Assembly: GCF_018130545.1 (NCBI RefSeq)
Contig: NZ_JAFCKF010000005.1
Coordinates: forward strand, 62,001-126,000
Direction: 5' to 3'
DNA: 64,000 bases
Origin: Bradyrhizobium tropiciagri
GTDB lineage: Bacteria; Pseudomonadota; Alphaproteobacteria; Rhizobiales; Xanthobacteraceae
Part shown: positions 10,297 to 18,896 of the stretch, piece after piece
Position numbering within the stretch: the stretch's first letter is position 1
Layout of the letters: every line of letters begins with the position of its first letter
Notes under the pieces: generated by a model
Told to the model about the DNA's origin: nothing
Databases searched by the model: none
What the model saw: the letters and a program-made list of their open reading frames with translations, nothing else
Program-made: the position numbers and the translations under genes

Positions 10297-13185
10297 CTAG
10301 GCGACAAGCTGTCTCCGCGCAAACTCCGCGAATGGGCCGTTTCCACCTGTCAGCTCGTCGTAGCTTCCCGACTGCACGATCTTGCCACCGACCAGCATCA
10401 CGATTCGATCTGCGTGGCGGATTGTGCTCAGGCGATGTGCAATGACAATCCGCGTGACGTTGAGCCGCTCCAGCGACGCGCCGACGATCGCTTGCGTCTG
10501 ATTGTCGAGTGCGCTTGTTGCCTCGTCAAAAAGCAGGATGCGTGGCGAACGAGCCAGCGCGCGGGCAATGAGCAGCCTCTGGCGCTGTCCACCCGAGAGC
10601 GTATTGATGCCTTCGGCAACGAGCGTGTGCATACCCATCGGCATCTGCCGAATATCGGCGTCGAGCGCCGCCAGCCGCGCGGCCTCCCAAGCCTTGTCCA
10701 GCGTCAGGTCGACGCCGCCGCAAATATTTTCGTACAGACTGCCTGTCGCCAGCTTCGTGTCTTGCAGCACAACCCCAAGCTGGCGTCGCACATCATTGAT
10801 CTCGATCGTGTTCAGCGCTTTGCCATCATAGAAGATCGTTCCGGCTTCCGGTCGTTCGAAGTCCAGCAGCAATCGTAACAGCGATGATTTTCCGCTCCCT
10901 GAAGGACCGACAATCGCCACATACTCCCCCCTCGGAACGCGCAAGGTGATGTCATCAAGAACCGTAGGTCCACCCTCGATATAGCGGAAGGTGACGCCGG
11001 AGAACTCGATCTCGCCTATCAACTCGCCCGCCGGCCGTCGATCTTGTGCGATCTCGGCGGCAGCGGAGAGAATCGGCTTCATCCTGGTGAGATGGGGGAT
11101 GACCACCAGCGATTCGCTCATGCTCGAGGCAAAGTTGCCGATCGCTGCCGTGGTCTGGCCGAATGCGGTGAGGAAACCTAGAAAGGCGCCGAGATTGGCC
11201 AGGAGCTGACTGTTGGTGCGCCAGGCGATCGCAAAAATGATCAATGTGGCCAGAAGAGGAAAGGCCGTCTCGAAGACAACCAGAACGTTAGCCGCTCGCT
11301 GCGAGGCGATGAAGTAGCGCTTCTGAACAGCGAATTGTCCCGACCATCGCGCCAGTGCCCGACTTGCGGCGTTCGCCACGCGAAGCTTGCTGACGCCGGC
11401 AATTAGTTGCAGCACAAAGCCGCTGACCTTGCCTTGCAGATTGAAGTGCTTGCTTTCGTAGTAGATTCGTACGGCGCTGGTTGCGACGATTGCGGCCGCC
11501 CGGAGCGCGATCAGCAGGAGCGCGATGCTGCCGAGCCGGAGGTCATAATAGAGCATGAGCCCAATACTAAAAATGCCGAACAGGGCCGATGTAAAGCCTC
11601 GCAAGGTCCGTCCGGTCACGATCTGGCGCGTCGCTTCAATGCCCATCGAACGGTCGACCAAATCTCCGGTCGTGTAGTCGCGAAACAGCGACGCCGGTAA
11701 CCTGAGCAGGCGATCGATGAGGGCGGCCTGGAGCCTGTAGTCGAGCAGGCCTTCGAGCCGGAGGGTGACCAGTCCCTGCATGCCTTGCAGTCCCGCCATC
11801 GCGATCGCGGTGACAGAGAGAGCCGCCGCGCAAACGACGAGCTGGTCGATCTCCGTGCGTGGGATCACGGAATTGACCAGCAGATTTGTTACCAGCGGCG
11901 GTATCAGCGACAGCAGCCCGATGGCGATGATCGCGAGGACCATGCGAACCATGCTGGCGGAGAGGCCCCCGCTTGCGAATGACAGCAGATCACCATAGCG
12001 AAGCGGGTGCGCGGGCAGGACTTTGTAGAAGCTGATCGCTTCCGGTGCGAGAGCGTTTGCGACCGAGCTATTGACCGGTCGCCGCCATCCCTGTTTCGGA
12101 TCGATCATCGTGTACCCGCCGCGCCGGTCACGGATCAGGGCGACCGGGTCGCGTTCGGGCCCATGCCACCCCAGCAGGGGGCCGGCATCGGACCTCCACC
12201 AGCGATCGCGCAACTGGACGCGACGAATTCGTAACCGCGATGCCCGCGCGATCTGCAGAATGTCGCTGAAACTCTGGCCTGCGGGATGCGTTCGGCTTGC
12301 ATGAGCGATGGAGCTTCCCGATGCGTCGGCGACGAGGCGGCAACTGTCGAGCAGGGGGTCGCCGGAATCCAGCTCGACCTGCGCACGACCGGTTGGGGCC
12401 GTGACAACTTCGGACAGGCGCTCGAGGGCATCCAGCGTCCGCGCACGGGTCAGTTCGGCTCGCCGGGCCAGTTGGTGCCGCTCGGACGACCTTTCATCTC
12501 GAAGCCTCCGCTCCAGACTGGCGACAATCACGACATGGAAGCGGTCGAGGGCCGGCCAGACCAGAGGTAGTTGAGGTGCGGTCGGCTCTGCTATGATCCT
12601 GGCGCCGCTCTCGCCAGCTTCCAGCGAGGTCTCCGCTGTGAGCGGAATGAAGGGACCCCCGGCCTCGAGCTCGGGGTCGAGACCCAGTATCTTCGCGCTT
12701 CCTGCATCGATGCGGGCCCACACGATGCTTCGCTTCGGGCCGCGGCAACGTTCGCCCGGACGCAGTTCTCTCGTTTCGCCACCGATCAGTTCGGAAGCGT
12801 CGTCCGATCGGGCCGAGCCGGCCGCGAGCGAGGACAGTCGGGCGATCCAGCCGGAGATGCGATCCGTGGCGATCTCGTTTCGCGGGACTGTGGTGATTTC
12901 CGCGTCAGGGCCCCCGACTGCGACGATCTGCAGCCGCATCGCTGACCGTTCACAAGCCGTGTGCAGGTCCAGTATTACTTCACCAATTTCGCATCTCAGC
13001 AGATGATGTCGGACGCCATCCGCCTCCACCGCGAAGATATCGATATGACCGGCACTCACCTCCAGCGCGTGATCGCGTTCGTTGAGGAGAACGGGATGCC
13101 GCGGGTCGATCGCTGTGCGGCGAGCGGCGGAGACGGCAATCGGCCTTACGTTCACATGCTCATCTTTGGTAACGGGGTTACTCAT
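10297..13185 (-). CDS. NHLM-type exporter, second ABC transporter protein (permease/ATPase)
   Basis: This 962-residue protein is the ABC partner found with peptidase-bearing exporters in NHLM/NHLP peptide systems. A long N-terminal region of roughly 430 residues has no C39 catalytic Cys. Six-helix transmembrane segments follow, then the ATPase with Walker A GPSGSGKSS near residue 760, signature LSGGQRQRL and Walker B ILLFDEATSAL. The ATG at 13185 overlaps the stop of the upstream transporter gene as ATGA, so the two are translationally coupled; the longer frame from 13428 simply reads back into that gene. The family model is the NHLM bacteriocin system ATP-binding protein. It probably drives translocation together with the peptidase transporter. 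Confidence 0.88.
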   Translation of the reverse strand: MSNPVTKDEHVNVRPIAVSAARRTAIDPRHPVLLNERDHALEVSAGHIDIFAVEADGVRHHLLRCEIGEVILDLHTACERSAMRLQIVAVGGPDAEITTVPRNEIATDRISGWIARLSSLAAGSARSDDASELIGGETRELRPGERCRGPKRSIVWARIDAGSAKILGLDPELEAGGPFIPLTAETSLEAGESGARIIAEPTAPQLPLVWPALDRFHVVIVASLERRLRDERSSERHQLARRAELTRARTLDALERLSEVVTAPTGRAQVELDSGDPLLDSCRLVADASGSSIAHASRTHPAGQSFSDILQIARASRLRIRRVQLRDRWWRSDAGPLLGWHGPERDPVALIRDRRGGYTMIDPKQGWRRPVNSSVANALAPEAISFYKVLPAHPLRYGDLLSFASGGLSASMVRMVLAIIAIGLLSLIPPLVTNLLVNSVIPRTEIDQLVVCAAALSVTAIAMAGLQGMQGLVTLRLEGLLDYRLQAALIDRLLRLPASLFRDYTTGDLVDRSMGIEATRQIVTGRTLRGFTSALFGIFSIGLMLYYDLRLGSIALLLIALRAAAIVATSAVRIYYESKHFNLQGKVSGFVLQLIAGVSKLRVANAASRALARWSGQFAVQKRYFIASQRAANVLVVFETAFPLLATLIIFAIAWRTNSQLLANLGAFLGFLTAFGQTTAAIGNFASSMSESLVVIPHLTRMKPILSAAAEIAQDRRPAGELIGEIEFSGVTFRYIEGGPTVLDDITLRVPRGEYVAIVGPSGSGKSSLLRLLLDFERPEAGTIFYDGKALNTIEINDVRRQLGVVLQDTKLATGSLYENICGGVDLTLDKAWEAARLAALDADIRQMPMGMHTLVAEGINTLSGGQRQRLLIARALARSPRILLFDEATSALDNQTQAIVGASLERLNVTRIVIAHRLSTIRHADRIVMLVGGKIVQSGSYDELTGGNGPFAEFARRQLVA

Positions 13186-15383
13186 TCGCTTGTCACGAGC
13201 CTCGCGTAGGCGCCCTGGAGCGCGACAAGCTGTTCGTGGGTGCCGCGTTCCACGATCCGGCCATGCTCCAGCACGATGATTTCGTCGCAATCGCGCACCG
13301 TGCTCAGGCGGTGCGCGATAATGATACAGGTGCAACCTCGGCGCCGCAGGTTGTCGTCGATGACTTTTTCCGTGATCGGATCGAGGGCCGCCATTGCTTC
13401 GTCCAGGACGAGGATCGACGGATTGCAAACCAGCGCGCGGGCGATCTCGATACGTTGGCGTTGCCCTCCGCTGAAGTTGCCTCCACCCTCATTGATGTGG
13501 CAGTCGTAGTTTCCGGGACGCGTTGCCAGGTCGTGATGGATCAGTGCATCCCGCGCGGCGGCGATCAAGTCGCGCTCATCCACCGTCGAATCCCAAAGGG
13601 TCAGATTGTCGCGCGCGGTCCCCTCGAACAGAAATATGTCCTGATCTACATAGGAGACGGAATTTGCGAATTCCTGGGGTGGAATGTCCGTCAGCTTCCA
13701 TTGATCGAAGAGAACTTCTCCCGCCCACGGCTCGTACAGCCCGCAGATCAATTTGCCGAGCGTCGATTTTCCGCTACCGGAGACGCCGACAAGCGCCACG
13801 CGCGATCCCGCGGGGATCGCCAGCGACAGGTCGGCCAGCAGCGGCGGTTCCAGAACCGAATAGCCGAAGCTGATGTTGCGAAGCTCGACCCTGCCAGCAA
13901 GCTTTGGTGGAATGTTATCGACGACGTTGCCGAGCGGCTTGCGCCGGAGTGGGTAGTTGCGAATATCCTCGAGCCGTTCAAGCGCTCCCTTGATCGTCTG
14001 CAGGCCGCCGAAATAGTTGACGAGATTCTCGAATGGTTCCGAGAAGTTCGCCGCCAGGGATTGGAATGCGACCAGGCTGCCAAGTGTCAGCGAGCCTTCG
14101 ATCACCCTCAAACCACCTAGCCCCAGGATTGCGGCAATCATCAACCCGGAGAGCAGCGTCGGCATCATGTCGAGGATGATGGCCGATGCACCGAGCTTCT
14201 GTTCGGCGTTCAGATTGTTGGCCTGGAGGCCCGCCCATTTGCCAAACGCATCATCCTCCAGGCCGCTTGCCTTGATGGTTTCGATGGTGCGCACCAGGCC
14301 CACCGTTGCGCCCAGGAGCTTGCCCCGTTCAACCGCGAGCCGGTAGCTGAGCTCCTGCCGTCGTGCCCCAATCAGGCGAAGCAGCAGAAGGTTCAGGAAG
14401 GCGATCGCGATGCACAGCACCGTCAGGCTGACGTCATAGACCGCCATCGCGCCGGCAAACAGAAGCACCGACGTCAAGCTGAGTGCGTTCATCGCAATAC
14501 CGCCGGACAAGAGACGCGCGATTTGCTCGTTTGACGCGACGCGGCTGGTGACGTCCCCGGCATGACGCTGTGTAAAAAATTCCAGCGGCAGCGCCATCAC
14601 ACGCCAGAGGAAGCGGCTGGTCATGACAACAGAGAGCTTGGCCTGCAGCCGTAACAGCACCGACTGACGAACCGCGACCATCACCGCGCGACAAGTTGCC
14701 GTCAACGCCATTCCGATCAGGAGTGGCATGAGCCAGCTATCGCTGTGCTGAATCAGGATGTTGTCGACAAAAATCTTGGAAAAGCCCGCGGCAAGGATGT
14801 TGGGAATGACAAGCACGATACTTACGATCACCAGCAGGACAACCGCTGCCCTTGAGTGGCGCAACTCTCGCAGCAGCAGCCCCATCCCATTGGGCTTGCT
14901 GCCGACCGTTTTGAATTCGTCGCCGCGCTCGAAGACCAACACCACCCCGGTGAAGGCAAGATCGAGCTCGACCATGCTGATGCGTCTGCGGCCGCTCGCG
15001 GGATCGTTGATGTAGGCGTGCCTGCCCTTGATACCCTCCAGCACCACAAAATGATTGAAGTTCCAGTGGATGATACAGGGCGTCGGGAGCTGGACCAGTG
15101 CGGACGGTTCGACACTATACCCTCTTGCAACAAGGCCATATCGCCGCGCCGCCCTGACAATATTGCTGGCCTTGCTGCCGTCGCGCGATACGCCGCAGGC
15201 AATGCGGAGTTGCTCCAGAGGAATCCAGGCACCGTGATAGGCGAGAATGGTCGCGAGCGCCGCAGCGCCACATTCGACCGCCTCCATCTGCAGGACGACG
15301 GGGGTCCGCTTCACCTTCTTGCGCAGCAGTCCCGACAGGCGACCGTGCCGCGCGTTTGCTGACGCAGGAGAGGGCTTATCCAT
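13182..15383 (-). CDS. Peptidase-containing ABC exporter (C39, double-glycine processing)
   Basis: This 733-residue protein both cleaves leaders and exports peptides across the inner membrane. The N-terminal C39 peptidase has the catalytic Cys38 in VECGAAALATI, His111 in FNHFVVLEG and Asp127 in NDPASG, so it looks active. A transmembrane domain covers about residues 165-450. The ATPase follows with Walker A GVSGSGKST near residue 535, signature FSGGQRQRIE and Walker B ILVLDEAMAAL. It overlaps the adaptor gene upstream by 8 bases and the next gene by 4. It is the expected processing enzyme for the double-glycine peptides scattered over 9.9-21.1 kb. Confidence 0.92.
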   Translation of the reverse strand: MDKPSPASANARHGRLSGLLRKKVKRTPVVLQMEAVECGAAALATILAYHGAWIPLEQLRIACGVSRDGSKASNIVRAARRYGLVARGYSVEPSALVQLPTPCIIHWNFNHFVVLEGIKGRHAYINDPASGRRRISMVELDLAFTGVVLVFERGDEFKTVGSKPNGMGLLLRELRHSRAAVVLLVIVSIVLVIPNILAAGFSKIFVDNILIQHSDSWLMPLLIGMALTATCRAVMVAVRQSVLLRLQAKLSVVMTSRFLWRVMALPLEFFTQRHAGDVTSRVASNEQIARLLSGGIAMNALSLTSVLLFAGAMAVYDVSLTVLCIAIAFLNLLLLRLIGARRQELSYRLAVERGKLLGATVGLVRTIETIKASGLEDDAFGKWAGLQANNLNAEQKLGASAIILDMMPTLLSGLMIAAILGLGGLRVIEGSLTLGSLVAFQSLAANFSEPFENLVNYFGGLQTIKGALERLEDIRNYPLRRKPLGNVVDNIPPKLAGRVELRNISFGYSVLEPPLLADLSLAIPAGSRVALVGVSGSGKSTLGKLICGLYEPWAGEVLFDQWKLTDIPPQEFANSVSYVDQDIFLFEGTARDNLTLWDSTVDERDLIAAARDALIHHDLATRPGNYDCHINEGGGNFSGGQRQRIEIARALVCNPSILVLDEAMAALDPITEKVIDDNLRRRGCTCIIIAHRLSTVRDCDEIIVLEHGRIVERGTHEQLVALQGAYARLVTSE

Positions 15384-16731
15384 CTATTCCCGTGAGGTGC
15401 CTGATCAAGGGGATCACCAGATCGAGCGGCCGCTGTCGCCGAGTTGTGATTTCGGCGCGCGCCAGCGTCCCGCTCGTCAAATGAGTGGAGGGTCCCTTGC
15501 CCACGGCCCAGCGATAACCCGTCGCGGTGGACTCATCTTCCTGAAGAGTCACCTCAGCGGCATATGGCGCGCCATTGTGAGAGAAGCGGGATACCAGGCT
15601 TTCATTGTGCAATGCTGCGCTGATGCCTTGAGGCGTCATCGGGAAGTCAGAGACGCTCAACACCGTACCCAGCATCATGCCGAACTCTTCGCGCTTGACG
15701 GTGCTCGGCTCGAGATGGACCGCCATCCCCGGCCTGATCTGCTTGCCATGTTCAGCCGGGATATAGACGACGGCCTGCAGCTTGCGGCCCTCGCTTTCGA
15801 TCTGGACCACGGGCATCCCGACCGTGAGCACCGAGCCGGGAGAGATCTTCACTTCGAGGACACGGCCTTCCATCGGACTGAGGACCTGCGTATTCTGGCT
15901 TAACTGCTCCGCGGCTGCACTCACCTGCCGGCGCGCTTCGTTCAGGGTGAATTCGGATTGCTGAACGTCGCGTTCGCGCTGTGTCTCCAGGTCCGTCTTC
16001 TGCGCCCTGAGCTTGAGAATCTCATTCTGCGCGTCGAGGCGGCGTTGCTGCGCATCGCTTAGTTCCTGGCGCCGGTCCTCCAGACTGCGTCGCGTCGTGT
16101 AGCCCTTCGCGAGCAGCCCTTCGAGGTTCTTGACGTCGACCGACAGATAATCGACGCGCTGGCCGGTCGCCTTGATGACTTGCTCGAGCGCGGCTTCGAG
16201 TTTCTCGAAATTCTGGCTCTTGGCGGCGAGCTCGGCTGCGACCTTCGACTTGAGGTCGGTATATTCGCGCTGGCGCTCCCGGAATACTTCGACCGCCGCC
16301 TTGTGCTTCTGCTCAATGTCGGTCTGAACGATCTGAGCGATCGGCTGACCAAGGTCGACGTGGTCGCCGACCGTGACGGCAACGGACTGTAGCCGGCCGG
16401 CAGCGGCCGAGACCGCGTCAACCACCTTGCCGCCATTGCTGATCAGGATTCTCTCGCCGGAGACGCGGGTTGGCACGCGCCCAAAAATGCCCCAGACGAC
16501 CGCGGCCACCACCGCAACGAGGAAAACGACCGTGATAATCCAGTCCGCAGGCCTGGTGATGACGACGAGCTGATCAAGCTGTTCGGGAGAGGCCGCGCGG
16601 TCGAGTGCGGTCGCCCGAAATGCCCGTTGCGGCTCGGAGGTCGCACTCCTATTCTCAGGTTGTCCGAGCGTTTCCGAGGTGGACATATCAGCACGCAAAG
16701 GACTGAATTGATTGAATGAATATGCCGGCAT
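15376..16731 (-). CDS. HlyD-family adaptor of the NHLM exporter
   Basis: The 451-residue protein is the periplasmic adaptor (NHLM system secretion protein). It has a cytoplasmic N-terminus, one membrane helix at about residues 63-83 (ADWIITVVFLVAVVAAVVW), a lipoyl-like segment, a long coiled coil rich in Gln/Glu/Arg from about 135 to 275 and a beta-barrel C-terminal part. It would bridge the ABC transporter to an outer-membrane channel encoded elsewhere. The start is uncertain: neither the first ATG (16731) nor the one 15 codons later (16686) has a good ribosome site. It is the first gene of the three-gene export operon. Confidence 0.88.
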   Translation of the reverse strand: MPAYSFNQFSPLRADMSTSETLGQPENRSATSEPQRAFRATALDRAASPEQLDQLVVITRPADWIITVVFLVAVVAAVVWGIFGRVPTRVSGERILISNGGKVVDAVSAAAGRLQSVAVTVGDHVDLGQPIAQIVQTDIEQKHKAAVEVFRERQREYTDLKSKVAAELAAKSQNFEKLEAALEQVIKATGQRVDYLSVDVKNLEGLLAKGYTTRRSLEDRRQELSDAQQRRLDAQNEILKLRAQKTDLETQRERDVQQSEFTLNEARRQVSAAAEQLSQNTQVLSPMEGRVLEVKISPGSVLTVGMPVVQIESEGRKLQAVVYIPAEHGKQIRPGMAVHLEPSTVKREEFGMMLGTVLSVSDFPMTPQGISAALHNESLVSRFSHNGAPYAAEVTLQEDESTATGYRWAVGKGPSTHLTSGTLARAEITTRRQRPLDLVIPLIRHLTGIDG

Positions 16732-16792
16732 TTTCGCATAGATCAGACGTGGTCACAACAACGACCGGCGCGAAATCGGTGCCGAGGTTCGA

Positions 16793-17320
16793 ATGCGCAC
16801 GCTGAGCGGCAGGGCAACGCGGTTGTTTGCAGTGCACGCGCAGCAGGCCGTGCTCGTGACGAGTGTAGCGCTGGGTCTGCTATGGTCCCCTGTGTCACGG
16901 GCCGGGGTCCTTTCCGAGAGCGATCGCAAGCAGGCGGAAAGCTTGAAGCCGTTGTTTGCGAATCTGATGAGTGATCTCGTCGAGACCGTCAAGCGCTCGG
17001 ACGTGCCGAACGGGGACATCGTCTGTGTCAACTCCACGATCCGCGAGCTTCTGCAGATCTCCGACGAACTCGCCAGTTACGAGTATCTGATCACGATGGA
17101 GAAGGATTTGACCGACGTCGGTGACGACAGTCCGTTGCGAGGTGTCGTCAAGTTTGCGGTCGATAAAACCAACGTCATTCTGACCGGCGAGAGAAAGCGG
17201 CTGGTTCAGTTGTCCGAGCAATGCAACAAAAATCCGGTGGGGTTCGGCAAGGCACAGGAGGCCTTGAGAGTCATCGATACAACGACTGGCGTCCTGAACT
17301 CCATCCGCGATCGCCTGTAA
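16793..17320 (+). CDS. Secreted hypothetical protein divergent from the exporter
   Basis: A 175-residue protein I do not recognise. The N-terminus has a basic start, a hydrophobic run (QAVLVTSVALGLLW) and a likely signal cleavage around VSRAG, so it should be periplasmic or secreted. The mature part is mostly helical, with two cysteines (VCVN and EQCNKN) that could form a disulfide. It starts 61 bases from the exporter operon in the opposite direction, so the two share a control region. A link to peptide export or immunity is possible but unproven. Confidence 0.7.
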   Translation: MRTLSGRATRLFAVHAQQAVLVTSVALGLLWSPVSRAGVLSESDRKQAESLKPLFANLMSDLVETVKRSDVPNGDIVCVNSTIRELLQISDELASYEYLITMEKDLTDVGDDSPLRGVVKFAVDKTNVILTGERKRLVQLSEQCNKNPVGFGKAQEALRVIDTTTGVLNSIRDRL

Positions 17321-17477
17321 CGCGCCACGCGTTTGCCGACGCCGAATGCGGGATCTGCCGGCGGGTCCCTGGTCCCACATTGCGCACGCTCCTTCGTGTT
17401 CTCTGCCATGTCTTCGGGGCGGATCGTTCTTTCCTGAACTCCGCGCGGCCACAATAGCCCTGCCAATCAGATAGAGC

Positions 17478-17491
17478 GTGATTTGCATCAC
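17478..17491 (+). promoter_or_regulatory. Distal GTGA-N6-TCAC box
   Basis: GTGATTTGCATCAC, 128 bases upstream of the proximal box of the same peptide gene. No -10 element is found in the register seen at the other boxes, so it may be an auxiliary site. Confidence 0.6.
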
Positions 17492-17605
17492 TGGATGCGA
17501 TTGTGCGCGATGACGGGCCGGGGTTCGACGAATGGCGACGTTCGCCTCACCCTTGGAATCCGCGCGGCTCGGATCCGCCAGCTTGATCGCGGTATGTGCA
17601 GCTCA

Positions 17606-17619
17606 GTGATAATCCTCAC
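17606..17619 (+). promoter_or_regulatory. GTGA-N6-TCAC box and promoter of peptide gene 17701
   Basis: GTGATAATCCTCAC lies inside a longer palindrome (CTCA arm at 17602, TGAG arm ending 17623). CATGTT starts 22 bases after the box (17642-17647), placing the box at -41.5 and the predicted start of transcription near 17654, 47 bases before the ATG. Confidence 0.78.
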
Positions 17620-17700
17620 TGAGACCTCCGGGCAGCTGAGACATGTTGCACTCTGGTTGCGGGGTGGTCCCGCACCATGAACACAGCAAGGAGGACTGAG

Positions 17701-17931
17701 ATGACACGTAGCATCCACGACGATGCAGCGACTCGCGAACTTTCCATCGACGAACTCGACGCGGTGGCCGGCGGCAAATGGAGCTGGGGAGATTTCGCCA
17801 AGTCGCTGTTGGGCGGCGGGGTGACGGGCGGCATGGGTGGCGCGGCAGTTGGCGGCATCGGCGCCGTACCCGGTGCCATTGGCGGCGGTCTCCTCGGCGG
17901 GATCGGGTACTGCATAAGCCAGCTGTTTTGA
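17701..17931 (+). CDS. Double-glycine leader peptide (class IIb bacteriocin-like) 2
   Basis: A 76-residue precursor with a 25-residue leader ending ELSIDELDAVAGG. The predicted 51-residue mature peptide starts KWSWGDFAKSLLGGG and continues as a Gly/Ala-rich chain full of GxxxG motifs (GGAAVGGIGAVPGAIGGG), ending near a single Cys (GYCISQLF). This is the typical membrane-inserting pattern of two-peptide (class IIb) bacteriocins. AAGGAGG ends 6 bases before the ATG at 17701, which rejects the upstream in-frame ATG at 17677. The 53-residue gene at 18043 follows in the same unit and could encode its partner. Confidence 0.88.
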   Translation: MTRSIHDDAATRELSIDELDAVAGGKWSWGDFAKSLLGGGVTGGMGGAAVGGIGAVPGAIGGGLLGGIGYCISQLF

Positions 17932-17944
17932 GCATACTGTCCGA

Positions 17945-17990
17945 CCAAAGCGAGACTCAGCGCGAGTCCGCATCATGGGTTTCGCTTTGG
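17945..17990 (+). other. Nested hairpin between peptide genes 2 and 3
   Basis: An outer 9-base stem (CCAAAGCGA, closing at 17982-17990) encloses an inner 5-base stem (GACTC at 17954-17958 with GAGTC at 17964-17968). There is no T-tract, so it is better read as an mRNA processing or partial-attenuation structure between cotranscribed genes. Confidence 0.5.
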
Positions 17991-18042
17991 CGGCAAGCAT
18001 GATCTCAAGCGGCACAAGCTCAACAGATGAGAGGAGAGTACC

Positions 18043-18204
18043 ATGCAGAAAATTCGGGAGTTGACGACTGACGAACTCGATTCCGCCTGCGGTGGAAGCC
18101 GCAGTAATGGCGGAGCCAGCGGTTCGGCTGTTTCCGATTTCATAAATTGGCTTTTGAGCCAACTTCACATTCCCACCTCGCCGGGAGGACCCATTCGGAG
18201 CTAG
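18043..18204 (+). CDS. Double-glycine leader peptide 3 (short gene)
   Basis: A 53-residue precursor, short enough to be missed by ordinary gene finding. GAGGAGAG lies about 6 bases before the ATG. The 18-residue leader reads MQKIRELTTDELDSACGG, a clear double-glycine leader with the ELxxDELDxxxGG pattern of its neighbours. The 35-residue predicted mature peptide is Ser/Asn/Gly-rich at first (SRSNGGASGS), then has an amphipathic part (VSDFINWLLSQLHIP) and a Pro/Gly tail. No regulatory box lies in the 111 bases before it, so it is probably cotranscribed with the gene at 17701. The strong terminator at 18250 ends the unit. Confidence 0.85.
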   Translation: MQKIRELTTDELDSACGGSRSNGGASGSAVSDFINWLLSQLHIPTSPGGPIRS

Positions 18205-18249
18205 CTCCGACCTGGCTCTAGCCTTGGGCTACCGAAAAAGGATCGAGGG

Positions 18250-18287
18250 ATGCGAGGTCTCGGAAACGAGAACCTCGCATTACTTTT
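18250..18287 (+). terminator. Rho-independent terminator after peptide genes 2-3
   Basis: A long stem (ATGCGAGGT plus CTCG, loop GAAA, one bulged A) pairs across 18250-18280 and is followed by TACTTTT. It is the best intrinsic terminator in the window. Confidence 0.82.
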
Positions 18288-18394
18288 AGTGGCAGTGGGG
18301 CATGTCGATCTGCGACGTTATCGCTGTGCCTCAATCCAAAGGAACATCGGCGATCCCGTGAAAAGCGTGAGTTTGCATCGCCTGTATGATCTGC

Positions 18395-18408
18395 GTGATC
18401 AAGATCAC
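18395..18408 (+). promoter_or_regulatory. GTGA-N6-TCAC box and promoter of peptide gene 18487
   Basis: GTGATCAAGATCAC. The hexamer in register (CAAGCT at 18431-18436) is the weakest of the five -10 candidates. The predicted transcript start is near 18443, 44 bases before the ATG. Confidence 0.7.
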
Positions 18409-18486
18409 AGCGCACTGCGCGTTGACGCGGCAAGCTGCACCCGGATGACACGATCATCCGTTCACCTTAGACAGATGGAGACTTTG

Positions 18487-18699
18487 ATGAGTGCATACCA
18501 GAATGAGCATCAGACGGTCCGTCCGCTGTCGGACGAGGAATTTGAATCCGTGACCGGCGGCTGCTTCGGAATCCCGGTTTCCGACGGTCATGGTGGGGTC
18601 ATTTATGTTTCTCCGACGATCGGGCGTGGTCCATGGCTCCCGACGAGCACCGGACCCACCTTTCCTGCGGGTGGTCCGTTCGGACCGTTTCCGGCGTGA
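18487..18699 (+). CDS. Double-glycine leader peptide 4 (Pro/Gly-rich, Cys at +1)
   Basis: A 70-residue precursor. The 25-residue leader ends RPLSDEEFESVTGG and the predicted 45-residue mature peptide begins with Cys (CFGIPVSDGHGG), then becomes rich in Pro, Gly, Thr and Phe and ends GPFGPFPA. It lacks the amphipathic helix of the other peptides, so it is unlikely to be a simple pore former. GGAG lies 6 bases before the ATG at 18487. It has its own regulatory box and is followed by a hairpin. Confidence 0.82.
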   Translation: MSAYQNEHQTVRPLSDEEFESVTGGCFGIPVSDGHGGVIYVSPTIGRGPWLPTSTGPTFPAGGPFGPFPA

Positions 18700-18718
18700 T
18701 CAACCGGCAGGTGCGCAT

Positions 18719-18750
18719 CAGAGCCGGCACTCTGTACAATGCCGGCTCTG
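18719..18750 (+). terminator. Hairpin after peptide gene 4
   Basis: An 11-base perfect stem (CAGAGCCGGCA and complement, loop of 10) starts 20 bases after the stop codon. There is no T-tract. Confidence 0.6.
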
Positions 18751-18896
18751 AAGTTGCGCATGAACCGGCGCAACGAAGCTCCTCGGTGTAATCACGCGGG
18801 CTAGACGAGGGGCGCCGGTTCATGTGAACGAGCGGACGCTGTACTCACTGGGGTCGCCGGGCTTGCTGCCGCCGCGAGTGACAGTATAGTAGCGCG

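Noticed and set aside
13186-13428. N-terminal extension of the second ABC transporter
   Set aside because: It is the shadow of the C39 transporter's ATPase end; the ATGA overlap gives a better start.
18365-18378. A further GTGA-like box (GTGAGTTTGCATCG)
   Set aside because: The right half reads TCGC with a 7-base spacer; the perfect box 30 bases downstream explains the promoter.
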